Positions 7,130 through 9,737 of a stretch of 9,737 bases of DNA are shown one piece after another; position 1 is the stretch's first letter, and the number at the start of each line of letters is the position of its first letter. The stretch covers positions 1-9,737 of the forward strand of contig CALGLI010000089.1 of the NCBI GenBank assembly GCA_937930265.1. Reading direction: 5' to 3'. A program made the position numbers and the translations under genes. Source of the DNA: an uncultured Veillonella sp. GTDB taxonomy: Bacteria; Bacillota; Negativicutes; Veillonellales; Veillonellaceae. Under the pieces are notes generated by a model that saw only the letters and a list, made by a program, of their open reading frames with translations, was not told where the DNA came from and ran no database searches.

Positions 7130-8995
7130 TTAGAATCGTATACCAGCTTGGAAACCTGTAGTTACAGAGTCTGTTTTATAACCACTTGGTTTGTATAATG
7201 GGACACCAACAAATACATCATAGAACAAACCAGATTTAAACTGCCCTTTCATCCCTAAACTAGTACCAGCAATAAATTTACCTGTTAATACATCTGTACT
7301 TGGACCATATACAGCGCCAAAATCTACATTAGCATAAACACTTGATTTCCATTTAGGAATGTAGCTATCAACTTCATTACGCATATACCAACCGCTTTCA
7401 GACATTAATGTATTCTCACCATCAAAACCTTGCACGGTATATCGATTACCAAGACTAATCATGTCTCTAGAAAATAAACGTTTATCCCCTAATGTCCATT
7501 GTCCATGGAATGATGTAGTAATACTTGCTGGTCTATGCCCCCATATGCGAGGCATTTGATAATCCACATCTACTAAAAGTTGTGTAAATCGAGTACTTGG
7601 TGCTCCATTACCATATTCAGGTTGTGAACCAAACCACCCAACACCTTGTTTAATAGCTACTCTAGAATATAACGTATTTTGTTTGATATATCTTCGTTCT
7701 GATATACCAATTTCTACAGAGGTCGTATTTGCACGTTGTACAGCAACCTCTACATCATTTATATAGTTTTTGGCATTACGCTTGCTAATAATAATATCCC
7801 AACTACGTTTAGTCGTTCGATCTCGATGGAATACATGATTCCAGGAACCTCTAATTGTCTTGGCATGGCTAGAACTAATAAATGGAGTAGCCATAGAATT
7901 AATCGTTTGGTGATATTTCATATCACTATAGGAGATACTAAAGGTATCCTTTCCTCTAGGTATGGAATAAGAAATACTATGATTTCTGGTACCTTTATGC
8001 TCACCGTCTTGAACTGCATCTCGATTAACACTTAAATTTAAAGCATCATTAGCATTAAAGACTCGATCAATACCAATCGCTGCAGTCCACTGTAGTTTTC
8101 CTGTTTCTTTTAGTCCAGAATCATCTATGGATACCATTCCATGGATGGGTGGCTTTTTAGTGGTTTCAAGCACAATATTTGTAGCTAGTGGTCTAGACCC
8201 AGGTTCAAGCTCAACAGACACATTTTGAGAGCCTAGACGCTTCATTTGCTCTATACCTTGCTCTATATTACGAATATTTAAGATATCTCCTTCCCGAATA
8301 GGAAATGCATTTTCCCATGGTAATGGTTGTACGTAAGGTTTATATAATACTGACTCTACTCGACCTAGTTGTAAATTGAATTGTAAATTACCTGAAGCTA
8401 AGGATTGAGCTGGAATACCAATTCTAGAAGTAACATAACCATGCTCAATTAGTGCATTATTTAGTCTATTAGATAAAATATTTATATCTTCAAGAGTAAG
8501 TCTACGATTCATAAATGGTTTAATTGTTTTTCGTAGAAAGCCAAATTCTTTAGGTACATCTAATTGAAGTTTCTTTTTTTGAGCTTCATAATACAAAGGA
8601 CCTTTAATCAAGCGTGCACTTGCTGCAGAACTATTATCTACAAACGTAGTCTGATCCATAGTTGAATTTGTCATATCATCATATGTTAATTGTGCAGATT
8701 GACTGATAGGCTCTTCAACAATACGTATTTGAGATACAAAAAAAGATGGTCCTACATGTGCTGGCTGTTGTGCCGGTACTGTATAACCACCTTGTGATGA
8801 TAAAGATCCAGATGTAATATTTAATCCACCTGTTTGTACTGTAATTCGTCCCTCTCCAAGCCGCGCCTCTCTCGCTAATTGCTGTTCTCTTGCTCTATCT
8901 AGTTGTGCTTGTGTATCAATTGGTTTAGCACCATAAATATGTATTGGTAGAATACAAGCTAAACTAAGACAGAAAAACAAATCTCTCTTTTTCAT
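7130..8995 (-). CDS. cdiB: CdiB-like outer-membrane transporter of a two-partner secretion system (TpsB, ShlB/FhaC family)
   Basis: Omp85-superfamily beta-barrel that exports the adjacent CdiA-like protein across the outer membrane. The start chosen is the ATG at 8995 (621 residues), not the in-frame ATG at 9001: the Shine-Dalgarno AGAGGA at 9006-9001 touches the first ATG but stands five bases from the second. Numbering below counts from 9001. Signal peptide about 3-25 (KKRDLFF, hydrophobic core, then YGA); charged N-terminal helix about 32-47, as in FhaC H1; POTRA 1 about 88-216, containing LTLEDINILSNRLNNAL and HGYVTSRIGIPAQ; POTRA 2 about 217-281; barrel from about 287 (VSIDDSGLKETGKLQW) to the C-terminal F, which fits a BAM recognition signal. 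The L6-loop motif reads VQGF (523-526), where the family usually has VRGF/VRGY. POTRA 1 looks about 45 residues longer than usual. The gene sits directly upstream of its partner with no terminator between, the usual cdiBA order. Confidence 0.92.
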   Translation of the reverse strand: MKKRDLFFCLSLACILPIHIYGAKPIDTQAQLDRAREQQLAREARLGEGRITVQTGGLNITSGSLSSQGGYTVPAQQPAHVGPSFFVSQIRIVEEPISQSAQLTYDDMTNSTMDQTTFVDNSSAASARLIKGPLYYEAQKKKLQLDVPKEFGFLRKTIKPFMNRRLTLEDINILSNRLNNALIEHGYVTSRIGIPAQSLASGNLQFNLQLGRVESVLYKPYVQPLPWENAFPIREGDILNIRNIEQGIEQMKRLGSQNVSVELEPGSRPLATNIVLETTKKPPIHGMVSIDDSGLKETGKLQWTAAIGIDRVFNANDALNLSVNRDAVQDGEHKGTRNHSISYSIPRGKDTFSISYSDMKYHQTINSMATPFISSSHAKTIRGSWNHVFHRDRTTKRSWDIIISKRNAKNYINDVEVAVQRANTTSVEIGISERRYIKQNTLYSRVAIKQGVGWFGSQPEYGNGAPSTRFTQLLVDVDYQMPRIWGHRPASITTSFHGQWTLGDKRLFSRDMISLGNRYTVQGFDGENTLMSESGWYMRNEVDSYIPKWKSSVYANVDFGAVYGPSTDVLTGKFIAGTSLGMKGQFKSGLFYDVFVGVPLYKPSGYKTDSVTTGFQAGIRF

Positions 8996-9000
8996 ATACA

Positions 9001-9006
9001 TCCTCT
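9001..9006 (-). promoter_or_regulatory. Ribosome binding site that decides the cdiB start
   Basis: AGAGGA reads 9006-9001 on the minus strand. Its last A is the first base of the upstream ATG (9001-8999), so that codon cannot use it well. The next in-frame ATG (8995-8993) is five bases beyond it, a normal spacing. The product therefore probably begins MKKRDLFF. Confidence 0.75.
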
Positions 9007-9034
9007 AAAAATAAATAATAAACTCATTTGTTAT

Positions 9035-9065
9035 ATTTTATTATGTTTTTTTTTTCTGAAGTCAA
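9035..9065 (-). promoter_or_regulatory. Candidate sigma-70 promoter of the cdiBA-like operon with an A10 run in the spacer
   Basis: On the minus strand there is a -35-like TTGACT (9065-9060, 5 of 6 to TTGACA) and a -10-like TAAAAT (9040-9035, 5 of 6 to TATAAT), separated by 19 bases (9059-9041). Ten of these are an unbroken A run (9055-9046). Transcription would start near 9028, giving a leader of about 30 bases before the ATG at 8995. The 19-base spacer is longer than the optimal 17, so the promoter may be weak at this run length. A poorer -10 (AATAAA) occurs at 17 bases. No other good promoter is seen between the terminator and the gene. Confidence 0.55.
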
Positions 9066-9080
9066 TAGAGAGTTTAAATT

Positions 9081-9122
9081 AAAAACACCTACCAAAGATA
9101 ATCAATTCATCTTCGATAGGTG
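9081..9122 (-). terminator. Rho-independent terminator of the M20 peptidase gene
   Basis: On the minus strand, 9122-9109 (CACCTATCGAAGAT) pairs with 9099-9086 (ATCTTTGGTAGGTG) in a 14-bp stem with a 9-base loop, followed by five T (9085-9081) and then AATTT. All 14 pairs form in the minus-strand RNA, two as G-U wobbles. In plus-strand RNA those two positions would be A-C mismatches. This asymmetry shows the hairpin serves leftward transcription. It begins 7 bases after the peptidase stop codon and separates that gene from the secretion operon. Confidence 0.9.
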
Positions 9123-9129
9123 GTTTATT

Positions 9130-9737
9130 TTATTCGCCCTTAGCAATACGGTCTAAGAGTTCAATATAGCTTTGTTTATTTAATGCTGGTGTAAAGTTAT
9201 CTAATACATCTTTAGCACCTGCGGCGTCATCATATAGTAAGTCTACGATTGTCATAGCTAATGCTTGTGCAGTTTTGATGTATGCTACATCAGGTACAGA
9301 GATTTCGTATTCTGCGCTGTGCAGTACACCACTAATACATCCAACCCATGGATGGATAACCGGCATCAAATGAGATACGTCCCCCATATCTGTACTAGCC
9401 GTAATATGTGGACCTTGATATACATTGGCTTCACCAAAAATAGGATTTGAATTTTCTCGTAATAATGCATTCATACATTCATCATTACGCATTGGTAAAT
9501 AACCAGGTAGGTCTTTGATAACACATGTAGCCCCTACTGCATCACCACCAGCTTTTAAGGCACGATTTACACGATGATTGCCATCTACAATAGCATCGAT
9601 ATTAGAAGCACGCACATAACTTTCAACTTGTACATAATCAGGTACACAGTTTACCAATGTACCACCTTGATTAATAATTGGATGGAATCTGAAATAATCG
9701 CTTTCTTTGAAAGTTTCACGAATGGAGTTAACCCCCA
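9130..9737 (-). CDS. M20-family metallopeptidase/amidohydrolase, C-terminal part (AbgB-like), cut by the window edge
   Basis: Partial gene: the reading frame is open to the right edge, with 201 residues visible and the start outside the window. The Leu (TTG) codon at 9657 is not the start, because homologous sequence continues upstream of it (FRFHPIINQGG, then VNCVPDYVQVESYVRAS). That stretch fits the dimerisation (lid) domain of M20 enzymes. The chain then returns to the catalytic domain at STDMGDVSHLMP, and the His in GVLHSAEY (codon 9321-9319) is the expected C-terminal metal ligand of the family. The other metal ligands lie in the missing N-terminal half. Known relatives are zinc or manganese-dependent cytoplasmic hydrolases of amide bonds, such as aminobenzoyl-glutamate or N-acyl-amino acid hydrolases; the substrate cannot be read from this fragment. 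It ends at TAA 9132-9130, followed by its own terminator, so it is a separate transcription unit and probably unrelated in function to the secretion pair. Confidence 0.85.
   Translation of the reverse strand, partial: GVNSIRETFKESDYFRFHPIINQGGTLVNCVPDYVQVESYVRASNIDAIVDGNHRVNRALKAGGDAVGATCVIKDLPGYLPMRNDECMNALLRENSNPIFGEANVYQGPHITASTDMGDVSHLMPVIHPWVGCISGVLHSAEYEISVPDVAYIKTAQALAMTIVDLLYDDAAGAKDVLDNFTPALNKQSYIELLDRIAKGE

Noticed and set aside
8921..8995. Possible lipobox (SLAC) in the CdiB signal peptide
   Set aside because: The residue at -3 is Ser, not Leu or a similar residue, and transporters of this family are barrel proteins cut by signal peptidase I. A later YGA site fits better.
9081..9130. 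Bidirectional terminator
   Set aside because: In the plus-strand RNA the stem has two A-C mismatches and the following tract is interrupted (GTTTATTTTATT). No plus-strand gene converges on it in the window.
9655..9657. TTG as a possible start of the M20 gene (175 residues)
   Set aside because: The frame stays open to the window edge and the 26 residues before it (HPIINQGG) belong to the same domain, so it is an internal Leu codon.

Overview
The window holds three genes, all on the minus strand, in low-GC DNA. Together they form an almost complete two-partner secretion locus of the contact-dependent growth inhibition (CDI, CdiB/CdiA) type next to the 3' end of a peptidase gene. An outer-membrane Omp85-type transporter and a very large secreted protein with an N-terminal signal peptide require a diderm cell. 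Combined with AT-rich codon use and AGAGG-type ribosome binding sites, this suggests a diderm Firmicute (Negativicutes, most like Veillonella). The organism call is inference, not proof.

Layout in the direction of transcription, right to left. (1) 9737-9130: the last 201 codons of an M20-family amidohydrolase/peptidase, whose start lies outside the window. (2) 9122-9081: a strong intrinsic terminator for that gene, with a 14-bp stem that pairs fully only in the minus-strand RNA. (3) 9065-9035: a candidate promoter with a ten-base A run in its spacer. (4) 8995-7130: cdiB-like outer-membrane transporter. (5) a 36-base gap with no terminator, then 7093-8: cdiA-like exoprotein of 2361 residues. 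The window ends 7 bases after its stop codon, so the expected immunity gene is not visible.

How the genes work together: CdiB is a beta-barrel with two periplasmic POTRA domains. It recognises the TPS domain at the N terminus of CdiA and threads the protein to the cell surface. CdiA then extends as a beta-helical filament with FHA-1 and FHA-2 repeats. It carries a pretoxin region and a variable C-terminal region at its far end. The FHA-2 end and pretoxin region match the CdiA pattern very well. The last ~473 residues are AT-richer and match no toxin I recognise; they end in a glycine-rich, beta-patterned domain. This C-terminal region is the most likely place for something undescribed.

No RNA genes, CRISPR arrays, insertion sequences or attachment sites were seen. 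The only stretch without a gene is 8996-9129, covered by the terminator, promoter and ribosome binding site.
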